Shown piece by piece: positions 12,809-21,124 of a DNA stretch of 64,000 nucleotides; positions within the stretch are counted from its first letter, which is position 1, and every line of letters begins with the position of its first letter. The translations under genes were made by a program, and so were the position numbers. This DNA is from Ifrita kowaldi (Eukaryota > Chordata > Aves > Passeriformes > Cinclosomatidae). The notes under the pieces were generated by a model that saw nothing but the letters and a program-made list of their open reading frames with translations, had not been told where the DNA came from and did not search any database. The stretch is taken from NCBI GenBank assembly GCA_013398055.1, contig VZRS01015061.1, positions 124,001 to 188,000 of the forward strand, read 5' to 3'.

Positions 12809-13259
12809 TGTGATGGGGCAGTGTTCTTTATCTCTTCCATGACACAACCCAGATAACTCCCTCTGGGAGACATCTTCTGTTAATGGGCTATCAAGCCTCA
12901 CCACGTGACTCATAAAATTCCATCCTCACATTGTGAGATGCTCCGCCCAGGGGGAGGAACCAAGCATTCCTACCTGGATGTAATGGGAGGTTTGGAACAC
13001 CACACTCAGGCCTAGCTACTGGATTCCCAGAGGATAAGAGCTATCACTGGAGCTTCAGGTGAAGACCAGACCCTTCTACAGGATCACCACTTCAACAGAA
13101 CCACTTCATCTGGACTGCTACCACCACTGTGACTGACAGGGTGTCAGGTTATATCCTGACTCTGTCAGTGGTTTTGTACTATTGCATTTATTTTAATTTT
13201 CCTATTAAATTATAATTCTGACTTGCGATCTCCCACTGGTTTGTTTTCAAACTAGCACA
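12809..13259 (+). repeat. 5' LTR of the ERVL-like element
   Basis: It starts TGTGATGGGG and ends ...AAACTAGCACA, just before a primer-binding-like stretch. The start could instead be the TG at 12,801. An ATTAAA polyadenylation-like signal lies near 13,204. The end is supported because its last 25 bases recur at 17,877-17,901 with one mismatch. Confidence 0.7.
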
Positions 13260-13263
13260 TATT

Positions 13264-13286
13264 TCGGTGCCCAGTGTGGGGCTCGA
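13264..13286 (+). promoter_or_regulatory. Primer-binding-like site
   Basis: Directly after the LTR comes cggtgcccagtgtggggct. Its position and the ggtgcc start fit a retroviral tRNA primer-binding site. The tRNA species cannot be assigned with confidence from the sequence alone. Confidence 0.45.
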
Positions 13287-13337
13287 CCTGAGAGAAAGTC
13301 AGAATTACAATTTTGTATTAATAGAAACCTATTCACG

Positions 13338-14258
13338 ATGGTGCTCAGCTTATCTATATGGGTACTGTACCTTACTCTCTATATTTTTCTTCACGTGGGG
13401 AACTACCTGCCTGTTGTATTGCTCCTGTTCAGACCAGGGAATGGTATGAGAATTGTTTTATTGGTTTATTGTGACTATTGCATGATAACCTGTGAGGCAA
13501 TGAATACCATTGGAAATATATACTCAATTTTGTTTGCCTGTCCTAGTCTGGGCTGCTGCGTCTGGGACCTCCCCAACAATTGCACCCAGCCCCTGGTGGG
13601 AAGAGTAGAGAGTGGTTTCTTCCAGCCTTTCAGGTCAGGCATAGCAGTTTTTGAAAATACTGAGTTCCCTCTGGATGTCAAAGATGGCATAACCTTGCTG
13701 TTAGTTCTGCTTTGTCTTCTCTGTACAGCCTGCACCATGTACACCGTCCTTAGAATCAGAGCAGTACTCAGCATGGCATTGCATCCTCCGGATGAGGAGA
13801 AGAAAAGCAGCAAAGCAACAGGCACCATGTCTACACAAACCGTCACAGAGAGAAAAGGAACCAAAAGAGCAGTCAAAACTTCCACACAAACCCTCACCGA
13901 GTCAGAACAGCCTAAGCCAGTAGCAGTTGTCCCCCTTCAGAAGGAGAAATCAAAGAGCAAATCAGTCCGCACAGTGACTGACAAGGGTGCGGCAGGACCA
14001 TCACACCCAGCAGAAGAGACGGAGCCGGAGATCATCACTTGGTCTCTGTCCCTGGGTGAGCTGCGTGACCTGCGGAGGGAATTCACCCGCCAGACCAACG
14101 AGTCCACCCTGACCGGGCTGCTCCGCAGCTGGGACACCGCAGCTAATGACACAATTCTGGACAGAAGTGAGGCCAGGCAGCTGGGATCCCTCTCCCTAGA
14201 TGTGGTCATTGACCAGGGGATTGGGAGAACCCAGGAAACTCTCAGCCTCTGGCTGTGA
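13338..14258 (+). CDS. Gag-position open reading frame with membrane segments (ERVL-like)
   Basis: This 306-codon intact frame starts at ATG 13,338, soon after the primer site. Residues 1-31 and about 118-140 are strongly hydrophobic. Residues 150-225 are Lys/Ser/Thr-rich and polar. The C-terminal part (about 229-306) is alpha-helical in character, with an LRDLRREF stretch that may be capsid-like. No CCHC zinc knuckle is visible in this frame. Hydrophobic, possibly membrane-spanning segments are unusual in a gag position, so its product may not be a conventional Gag. Its 3' part recurs in the second copy (15,477-16,040). The final TGA is shared by both copies. Confidence 0.55.
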   Translation: MVLSLSIWVLYLTLYIFLHVGNYLPVVLLLFRPGNGMRIVLLVYCDYCMITCEAMNTIGNIYSILFACPSLGCCVWDLPNNCTQPLVGRVESGFFQPFRSGIAVFENTEFPLDVKDGITLLLVLLCLLCTACTMYTVLRIRAVLSMALHPPDEEKKSSKATGTMSTQTVTERKGTKRAVKTSTQTLTESEQPKPVAVVPLQKEKSKSKSVRTVTDKGAAGPSHPAEETEPEIITWSLSLGELRDLRREFTRQTNESTLTGLLRSWDTAANDTILDRSEARQLGSLSLDVVIDQGIGRTQETLSLWL

Positions 14259-14522
14259 CTGCTGGCGAGTGTATGGGACAGATACCTTTGTAAAGAAGAC
14301 CTCCAGGTGCACCAAGGAAAATGGAGCACAATGGAACAAGGTATCTGATGCCTAAGGGAACTAGCTGTGCTGGAGATCATTTTCTCAGAAGACGAGAGAT
14401 TCCCCAAGAACCCAGATGGTGTCCAGTGCACATTGCAAATGTGGTTGAGATTTGCATAGCTTGGACCAGAGATACACTCCCATTACCTGGCAACACTGCA
14501 ATGCAGGAAAGGCGAGGACAGG

Positions 14523-14816
14523 GTGGGTGTCTTGGTCAACAAACTGAGAATTTACAAGGACACTGTCACTGCCCCGCTACACACCCATGTCTCATCTGTG
14601 GAAACAAAGCTGGCAGAACACGTCCAGAACTTGGAGGAGAAAATTGAAGAGGGCCACCAGAAACTGAAAAAGGAGCTAATGAAGGAATTTACCAAATCTC
14701 ACCAGAACCAACAAGAGTCTCTGCCAGCAGGAGCAGACGTCCCCCAGCCAGGGAGAGAAGACACACTCTGTGAGGCAACCTCTGGTTTTTCCTTCAGGAG
14801 CATGGAGAAGACATGA
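14523..14816 (+). CDS. Retroviral segment with a coiled-coil, copy 1
   Basis: This 97-codon open frame follows the gag-position frame. Its middle is a heptad-like acidic/basic helix (KLAEHVQNLEEKIEEGHQKL), likely a coiled coil. It begins without a clear ATG context, and an overlapping frame at 14,321-14,647 is also open, so the true reading frame between gag and protease is uncertain. An identical copy lies 1,782 bp downstream (16,305-16,598). Confidence 0.35.
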   Translation: MGVLVNKLRIYKDTVTAPLHTHVSSVETKLAEHVQNLEEKIEEGHQKLKKELMKEFTKSHQNQQESLPAGADVPQPGREDTLCEATSGFSFRSMEKT

Positions 14817-15145
14817 GGAAGTAGGATAGAAAACCCACCTCCTCCTTAGCAGACCAGGTACATGAATTGAAAAGAGAAACATCTACCACAAGAAGCTCAT
14901 CTAGAGTCAGCGTTGCTCCAGTCTCTCGTGGACAGAACTCCAGATGGTATAGGAACAATAATATGACTGATTCTCTTGAAGGGACCTCAGGAACATATTT
15001 ACAGGAGGAGAGCAATGTGTACCATGACCAGGATTAGAGGGGGCCTGCCTCTAGCCAGGTAGAGGGGAGGGACAATCAGATCTATTGGACTGTGCAGATC
15101 TGATGGCCTGGCATATCTGACCCACAAAGATATACGGTTTTGCTT

Positions 15146-15445
15146 GACACTGGCACTCAATGTACCCTGATGCCATCAAGGTAAATGGGAGCGGAACCCA
15201 TTTCTATTTCTGGAGTGACAGGAGGATCCCAGCAGCTCACTGTACTGGAAGCTGAAGTGAGTTTAACTGGGAACGAGTGGCAGAAACACCCAATCGTGAC
15301 TGGCCCAGGGGCCCCATGCACCCTTGGCATAGACTATCTCAGAAATTGGTATTTCAAAGACCAAAAAGGACATCGCTGGGCTTTTGGGATAGCTGCTCCA
15401 GAGACAGAAGACATCAGACAACTGTATACCCTGCCTGGTCTCTGA
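15146..15445 (+). pseudogene. Retroviral aspartic protease segment, copy 1 (broken)
   Basis: The catalytic Asp-Thr-Gly triad is at 15,146-15,154, followed by the flap and C-terminal region typical of a retropepsin. A TAA at 15,182-15,184 interrupts it; the second copy has TAC (Tyr) at that codon. Translation downstream of the stop remains open to 15,445. Confidence 0.7.
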
Positions 15446-15473
15446 GACGACCCTCTGCTGTGGAACTGCTGAG

Positions 15474-15474
15474 N
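15474..15474. other. Single-N assembly join between two retroviral copies
   Basis: The N separates 13,693-15,473 from its near-identical repeat 15,475-17,255. The repeat ends exactly at the N on one side and starts exactly after it on the other. Confidence 0.9.
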
Positions 15475-15476
15475 CC

Positions 15477-16040
15477 TTGCTGTTAGTTCTGCTTTGTCTT
15501 CTCTGTACAGCCTGCACCATGTACACCGTCCTTAGAATCAGAGCAGTACTCAGCATGGCATTGCATCCTCCGGATGAGGAGAAGAAAAGCAGCAAAGCAA
15601 CAGGCACCATGTCTACACAAACCGTCACAGAGAGAAAAGGAACCAAAAGAGCAGTCAACACTTCCACACAAACCCTCACCGAGTCAGAACAGCCTAAGCC
15701 AGTAGCAGTTGTCCCCCTTCAGAAGGAGAAATCAAAGAGCAAATCAGTCCGCACAGTGACTGACGAGGGTGCGGCAGGACCATCACACCCAGCAGAAGAG
15801 ACGGAGCTGGAGATCATCACTTGGTCTCTGTCCCTGGGTGAGCTGCGTGACCTGCGGAGGGAATTCACCCGCCAGACCAACGAGTCCACCCTGACCGGGC
15901 TGCTCCGCAGCTGGGACACCGCAGCTAATGACACAATTCTGGACAGAAGTGAGGCCAGGCAGCTGGGATCCCTCTCCCTAGATGTGGTCATTGACCAGGG
16001 GATTGGGAGAACCCAGGAAACTCTCAGCCTCTGGCTGTGA
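15477..16040 (+). pseudogene. Gag-position frame, 3' part, copy 2
   Basis: This repeats the last 187 codons of the frame ending at 14,258, including the second hydrophobic segment. Three amino-acid differences from copy 1 are visible (Lys/Asn, Lys/Glu and Pro/Leu). It has no start codon of its own; it is open only because the repeat begins inside the frame. Confidence 0.6.
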
Positions 16041-16304
16041 CTGCTGGCGAGTGTATGGGACAGATACCTTTGTAAAGAAGACCTCCAGGTGCACCAAGGA
16101 AAATGGAGCACAATGGAACAAGGTATCTGATGCCTAAGGGAACTAGCTGTGCTGGAGATCATTTTCTCAGAAGACGAGAGATTCCCCAAGAACCCAGATG
16201 GTGTCCAGTGCACATTGCAAATGTGGTTGAGATTTGCATAGCTTGGACCAGAGATACACTCCCATTACCTGGCAACACTGCAATGCAGGAAAGGCGAGGA
16301 CAGG

Positions 16305-16598
16305 GTGGGTGTCTTGGTCAACAAACTGAGAATTTACAAGGACACTGTCACTGCCCCGCTACACACCCATGTCTCATCTGTGGAAACAAAGCTGGCAGAA
16401 CACGTCCAGAACTTGGAGGAGAAAATTGAAGAGGGCCACCAGAAACTGAAAAAGGAGCTAATGAAGGAATTTACCAAATCTCACCAGAACCAACAAGAGT
16501 CTCTGCCAGCAGGAGCAGACGTCCCCCAGCCAGGGAGAGAAGACACACTCTGTGAGGCAACCTCTGGTTTTTCCTTCAGGAGCATGGAGAAGACATGA
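16305..16598 (+). pseudogene. Retroviral segment with a coiled-coil, copy 2
   Basis: Identical in translation to 14,523-14,816; see that entry. Confidence 0.35.
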
Positions 16599-16921
16599 GG
16601 AAGTAGGATAGAAAACCCACCTCCTCCTTAGCAGACCAGGTACATGAATTGAAAAGAGAAACATCTACCACAAGAAGCTCATCTAGAGTCAGCGTTGCTC
16701 CAGTCTCTCGTGGACAGAACTCCAGATGGTATAGGAACAATAATATGACTGATTCTCTTGAAGGGACCTCAGGAACATATTTACAGGAGGAGAGCAATGT
16801 GTACCATGACCAGGATTAGAGGGGGCCTGCCTCTAGCCAGGTAGAGGGGAGGGACAATCAGATCTATTGGACTGTGCAGATCTGATGGCCTGGCATATCT
16901 GACCCACAAAGATATACGGTT

Positions 16922-17227
16922 TTGCTTGACACTGGCACTCAATGTACCCTGATGCCATCAAGGTACATGGGAGCGGAACCCATTTCTATTTCTGGAGTGA
17001 CAGGAGGATCCCAGCAGCTAACTGTACTGGAAGCTGAAGTGAGTTTAACTGGGAACGAGTGGCAGAAACACCCAATTGTGACTGGCCCAGGGGCCCCATG
17101 CACCCTTGGCATAGACTATCTCAGAAATTGGTATTTCAAAGACCAAAAAGGACATCGCTGGGCTTTTGGGATAGCTGCTCCAGAGACAGAAGACATCAGA
17201 CAACTGTATACCCTGCCTGGTCTCTGA
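16922..17227 (+). CDS. Retroviral aspartic protease segment, copy 2
   Basis: This open segment of about 100 codons has the DTG catalytic triad at 16,928-16,936, preceded by hydrophobic residues and followed by a Gly-rich flap-like region and GIDYL. It lacks the TAA present in copy 1. A TGA at 17,225-17,227 ends it before the RT segment, which lies in the same frame. Proteases of this kind cleave Gag-Pol polyproteins. Confidence 0.75.
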   Translation: MLDTGTQCTLMPSRYMGAEPISISGVTGGSQQLTVLEAEVSLTGNEWQKHPIVTGPGAPCTLGIDYLRNWYFKDQKGHRWAFGIAAPETEDIRQLYTLPGL

Positions 17228-17290
17228 GACGACCCTCTGCTGTGGAACTGCTGAGTTGAAGAACAAGAAGTACCAATCACCAGAGCAACA

Positions 17291-17773
17291 GTGCACCATC
17301 AGCAATATCACACCGACAGAGACTCTGTGGTTCCCATCCATGAGACGATTTGTAAAGTGGAGAGCCAAGGGGAGGTCGGCAAGGCCCACTCACCCTTTAA
17401 CAGCCTTATATGGCCAGTGCATAGGTCCAGTGGAGAATGGAGACTGATGGTGGATTACCGTGGCCTGAATGAGGTCACACCACTACTCAGTGCTGCCGTA
17501 CCAGACATGCTGGAGCTTCAGTACGAGCTGGAGTCCAAGGCAGCAAAGTGGTACGCAACCATCGACATTGCCAATGCCTTTTTCTCCATTCCTCTGGCAG
17601 CAGAGTGCAGGCCCCAGTTTGCCTTCACCTGGAGGGGTGTGCAGTGCACCTGGAACTGGGTGCCCCAGGGGTGGAAGCACAGACCCACCATCTGCCATGG
17701 ACTAATCCAGACCGCACTGGAAAAGGGTAAGGCTCCAGAACATCTGCAGTATATAGATGACATCATCATATAG
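17291..17773 (+). pseudogene. Retroviral reverse transcriptase, N-terminal part
   Basis: The open segment contains RT blocks in order: WRLMVDYRGLNEVTP (fingers), ATIDIANAFFSIPL (first catalytic Asp), FAFTWRG, VPQGW and YIDD (17,750-17,761, the catalytic pair). A TAG at 17,771-17,773 stops it just after YIDD. RT-like sequence continues to about 17,866, where it is cut and joined to the end of the LTR. The thumb, RNase H and integrase regions are missing, so the enzyme is inactive. Confidence 0.85.
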
Positions 17774-17876
17774 GGGAACACAGCAGGGGAAGTCTTAGAG
17801 AAAGGAGAGAACGTTATCCAGATTCTTCTGAAAGCTGGCTTTGCCATAAAGCAAAGTAAGGTTAAGGGTTTGTTGT

Positions 17877-17901
17877 ACTGGTTTGTTTTCAAACTAGTAC
17901 A
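17877..17901 (+). repeat. 3' LTR remnant (last ~25 bp)
   Basis: The stretch from actggtttgttttcaaac to tagtaca matches the end of the 5' LTR (13,235-13,259) with one mismatch, followed by tattt in both places. Everything between the RT break near 17,866 and this remnant has been deleted. Confidence 0.75.
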
Positions 17902-19859
17902 TATTTTAACTTCATGAATTGATGACATCATCTTCCATCTCATTCATTCTCCAATTTTAAAGTAAAGCCATTTTCAAACTCCCAGTTACTTTTACACTGT
18001 CCATCAGTAGTTACACGCTTCACTCTACATTAACAATGAGTCTGCACAAGAGTGCGTAGCACAATCCATATACTACTCACCAAGTTTAGACTATGGGCTG
18101 TGAAAACCCAGCAATAAAATCTGAACAATGAAATCCATCCCTACTTGAGTATGAGACGTTGGTTTGGGGTTTTTTTAATAAGTCATGGGGACTTCTCTGT
18201 GATGGGCACACTGGTAGATGATTCTCAACCATATTCTGTCACTTTGTAACTGATCACATAGCAATACGCACCATTACAACAATCTGGAGCAAAGAACATA
18301 CAACTTTTTTATTAGAAATGTGCATTAAGATGTTGAATAACAATTTGAGGTATTATTTGAATAAGGGCACCAGAATGACTTGAAGTCATTCGACCAAATT
18401 AACTCTTTTGGGGGAATGATTCTGACACAGGGGCCCAAACCAAAATTCATTGAAGAGACTGTGTGTATTAAACATACTGCTGCAGTGTTTAGTCAACCCT
18501 TTCTGACAATGGGTAGAATAAACTGCTGATCCTCATTAATAAGGATCAGCAACATTTAGTGTTGTCACAGGAAATTCAAAAACATCAGAACACCAAAGTA
18601 TTGAGAAACCATTAGAGAAAACCAGATTACAAAAGACCAGTAAGATTTATGTACTTTAGAACAGAGGCATCTCTCTCTTTCCCCCACCCCCACTTAGCCC
18701 TTCGGTCTTCAGTTAATCTTATGTCACTGCAAATCCTAAAAGAGAGGCTGCAGCACAAGGTGGTGTTAAGAACAAGAAATTCTACCATTGGTTTTGCTCC
18801 TTTCTTTGTTTCTCCCAAGGTAGGGGACTGCCTACAGGGTCACCACAGACCCCTTCCCACACCCCACAGATTCTCAGTAATTGCACACACAGAACTCTGC
18901 TTGGATGCTTTCCTGAAGAAAGAGAAGGGCCACATTCATGCACATAAAACTCCCCATCTTCAACCCCTACCTGCTAAAACAGTGAAGTCCTGTAGGTGGG
19001 ACTACCGGGGTCCTTCTTTGGGGTGGGGGTTATGGCAGGCAGGCTGGGGTGGGGCATTACTGAACAGGGCACCAGAACCAGTGCTACAGACAATGTGGAG
19101 CCGAGCAGGTCTCCATATCAGTGAGCACTGCTGGCACACCAGTATCGCTTACACTTGGATTCCCACCTGGGCATGGTAAGGAGGGGTGGAAAAGGAAGGA
19201 AGTATATTATGGCTGGTCTTTGCTTTTTCAGAGGGCAGATGAAAGGTCTACAAAGTTCCACTGTAAAGGAATGCACTTCAAAGGACAGTTCAAGACAAAT
19301 AAGATTTTGTCAGCACTAACGACAAAATTTAAGAGGGGGAGTAGCAGAATTATACTCTGCACCTATTACTGTAACATATTATGACATTTCAACTAGAAAA
19401 TAGTCCTAAACAACAGAAAGCTGGATTTGTTTTCCTTTCCAAGTAAACTTAAAAGAAAAGTTAAAAAAATATAGGGGTCGTAAAATTTGAAATTAATGCA
19501 GGTTAAAGTGGAAGCCTTTTTAGCTCATTTCACCACTTATTAACAGCTGGAGGTCTTAGTCAAATAGCTTGAAACCCGAAGCTAGCAATCACCTCTCCCA
19601 CCCCTCAGAGTTCCAAGGCCCTGCCACCCCAGGGAAGTTGGGATAACATCCCTTTTCCCAAGACAGGGACCCAAAGTCTCCTCCAGGCCGCCTGCCGTGC
19701 GCTCTCTACTACGCTGCACACATTTACCGTCTCCGCTAGCACCTCCACTTGGGTTTTAAGAAAGCAGAAACACAACCCTCGAGAAAACCAAGTCCCAGTG
19801 TGAGGCACAGTCCTCCGACAAACCATGCCCACATGCTTCCATCTCCCTGCCACGTCCAG
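17902..19859. other. Non-coding sequence between the retrovirus and the CpG island
   Basis: No named gene. It contains a 10-bp hairpin at 18,524-18,551 and one weak - strand exon candidate at 18,081-18,120 (acceptor ttgttcag, donor gtgagt). GC content rises toward the CpG island. Confidence 0.45.
18524..18551. repeat. Perfect 10-bp inverted repeat
   Basis: The arms tgctgatcct (18,524-18,533) and aggatcagca (18,542-18,551) are exact reverse complements with an 8-base AT-rich loop. Confidence 0.85.
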
Positions 19860-20311
19860 GTGTGACTCACGGCTGCAGGTGATGGCTCAGCGGCAAGAGC
19901 TCAGACACCTCTTCACGAAGTCCTTTGGGGGTAAAGGCAGGGAGGGAAATCTTTCCTCCTTTGTCCTGGAGGAACAGCGGGTTCAGAGCCCACACAAAGC
20001 TCACCCGGGCTTCCCCCACCTCGCACTCCCTCCCTCCCCGGAGCCACCGGCGAACCCAGACGTGCGGGCGGTTCGCGGGTCCCGCGGCTCGCGGTCCGGT
20101 CCGGCCGGGCAGCACCGCGGGGCTCTGCGCGGGGAAGGGTGGCCCGGGAGCCCAGACACCTGCGGGCAGCCAGAGGGACCCTCCCGCGGCCCGGCCTCAC
20201 CGCCGACCCCCGCCCGCCCAAGGAGCAGCCGGGTTCCTGCCAGGGGGAGCGCACCCTCAGCCACACCAGCCCCGAAGGGGCTCCGAAGCTCCCCCAAGGC
20301 TCCACACCGCG

Positions 20312-20363
20312 GCCGCGCCGGCAGGAACCGCGGTGCCCCAGAACAAGGAGGGAGCCCCACACT
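20312..20363 (-). other. Possible end of a signal-peptide exon next to the N
   Basis: Immediately past the N, the - strand is open and reads toward WGTAVPAGAAA before a GT (gtgtgg, a poor donor). The ending loosely resembles the C-terminal part of the COL4A5 signal peptide, which finishes in WG..A.AAA. The hydrophobic core and ATG would have to lie in the missing sequence. In such GC-rich DNA an alanine-rich frame can arise by chance, so this is only a pointer. Confidence 0.2.
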
Positions 20364-20364
20364 N
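20364..20364. other. Single-N assembly join inside the CpG island
   Basis: One undetermined base sits in the most GC-rich part of the window. At 15,474 a single N demonstrably marks a join between two overlapping pieces, so this N may also stand for a join of unknown true length. Missing sequence here could include the first exon of the - strand partner gene. Confidence 0.6.
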
Positions 20365-20980
20365 GGCGGGCGAGGCGAACAGTACGGGGCACGCTGTTAC
20401 TGCTGCCGCCCCCCTCCAAAGGGACCACAATCCCCCCGCCCTTCCCCCGGGCGCCCCGGTTTTGTCGGCTCGATGCGCGGGCGCCGCCTCTCCCCGCCCC
20501 GCACCTCCACCGGGCGGGCAGCTGGACCCCGGACTATTTTCTGCAGCGGAAGCCGCCGGGGTGTGTGGGTGGGAGGGGGGAGTTGTTGCCAGTGCCGGGT
20601 CGCCCCTCCGGAGGGGCGGGTGGCGGGCGCGGGGCTCGCCCGGCTCAGTTCCGGCCCCTACGTCCCCGCTCAGGTGCGACGCCCCGGCAGGGACCGCGCA
20701 AGCTTCCTGCCTGGGCACGCTACAAGTGCCTGGAGGGGCTGTGGCGCCGCGGGAAGCGAGCAGTGACCGACCCCGAGCGGACAGCGCCGGTGGTTCCAGC
20801 CCGGCCGCTCCGCCGGGGCTCGGCGCCCTCGGTGCTCCGTCGTGCCGGGGGAAGGAGCCCGCGAAGCGGCCGCACCGTGCCCTGCCCGCCCCGAGTGACG
20901 GCGGGCCCTCCTCTTCCTCCGGCGGGCGCAGCGGCGCGTAGCCGGCTGCGCCGTGCCGGTGCCCGCGGGCTGCCCGGGCC

Positions 20981-20994
20981 ATGGGGCGCGCAGG
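20981..20994 (+). CDS. COL4A6: Type IV collagen alpha2-like chain, first coding exon (probably COL4A6)
   Basis: This exon carries the start codon in a good Kozak context (GCCATGG) and encodes only Met-Gly-Arg-Ala plus two bases of the next codon. It ends at a consensus donor (gtgagt, 20,995-21,000). Joined to the exon at 21,076 it reads straight into a signal peptide, which fixes both start and frame. The 5' UTR lies in the CpG island upstream; its start cannot be seen. A very short first coding exon followed by a signal-peptide exon is, as I recall, the layout of mammalian COL4A6, where alternative promoters supply different first residues. The MGR start is also reminiscent of COL4A2, so the paralogue is not certain. 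Confidence 0.75.
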
Positions 20995-21075
20995 GTGAGT
21001 GCCGAGCGCGGCCGCCCCCTCCCTCCCCGCGCTGCCCCCCGCCCCGCCGTGACTCTGTCCCTTTGCCTCCCGCAG

Positions 21076-21124
21076 GGCGCTGGTGCTGCTGCTCCTCTGG
21101 CTGGGCGTGGAGCTGGCGAGTGCG
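21076..21124 (+). CDS. COL4A6: Type IV collagen alpha2-like chain, signal-peptide exon
   Basis: The exon has one base completing a Gly codon, then 16 codons with a leucine-rich hydrophobic core ending ...VELASA. The acceptor is cctcccgcag and the donor is gtaagt. The 21-residue leader (M1-A21) fits a secretory signal peptide, with small residues at -3 and -1 before the Gly that opens the next exon. This agrees with secretion of the chain into the basement membrane. The exon ends in phase 0, which matches the exon 40.7 kb downstream. The preceding intron is only 81 bp (20,995-21,075). The EL-A-x-A ending resembles human COL4A6 more than COL4A2. Confidence 0.8.

Larger units (their letters stand above)
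13693..15473 (+). repeat. Direct repeat of 1,781 bp, copy 1
   Basis: It is collinear with 15,475-17,255 at a constant offset of 1,782. I found six substitutions: 13,877, 13,983, 14,026, 15,184, 15,238 and 15,295 (about 0.3%). No indels were seen. Confidence 0.95.
15475..17255 (+). repeat. Direct repeat of 1,781 bp, copy 2
   Basis: It starts right after the single N and continues into unique RT sequence at 17,256. It is the copy contiguous with the 3' part of the element, whereas copy 1 is contiguous with the 5' LTR. Confidence 0.95.
12809..17901 (+). mobile_element. Truncated ERVL-like endogenous retrovirus
   Basis: The order is 5' LTR, primer-binding-like site, a gag-position reading frame, a protease segment, a reverse transcriptase segment and a 3' LTR remnant. 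No RNase H, integrase or env coding is present. The RT wording and the YIDD active site agree with avian ERVL-type elements, from family knowledge. The middle 1,781 bp appears twice around a single N at 15,474. The copy is defective: pol is broken by stops and cut off, and only the last ~25 bp of the 3' LTR remain. I found no convincing target-site duplication. It lies in the left flank in the opposite orientation to the inferred - strand transcription there. Confidence 0.85.

Noticed and set aside
14560..14615. Cys-rich stretch in a retroviral frame (GHCHCPATHPCLICGNKAG) as a nucleocapsid zinc knuckle.
   Set aside because: The spacing does not fit CX2CX4HX4C, and an overlapping frame looks equally plausible.
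12801..17906. Target-site duplication for the ERVL-like element.
   Set aside because: The left flank (ccatc or taaaa, depending on the LTR start) does not match the right flank (tattt).
19736..19834. A - strand ATG followed by a leader-like sequence (MWAWFVGGLCLTLGLGFLEG).
   Set aside because: It runs into a stop after 32 codons with no usable donor, and it is not similar to any collagen leader.
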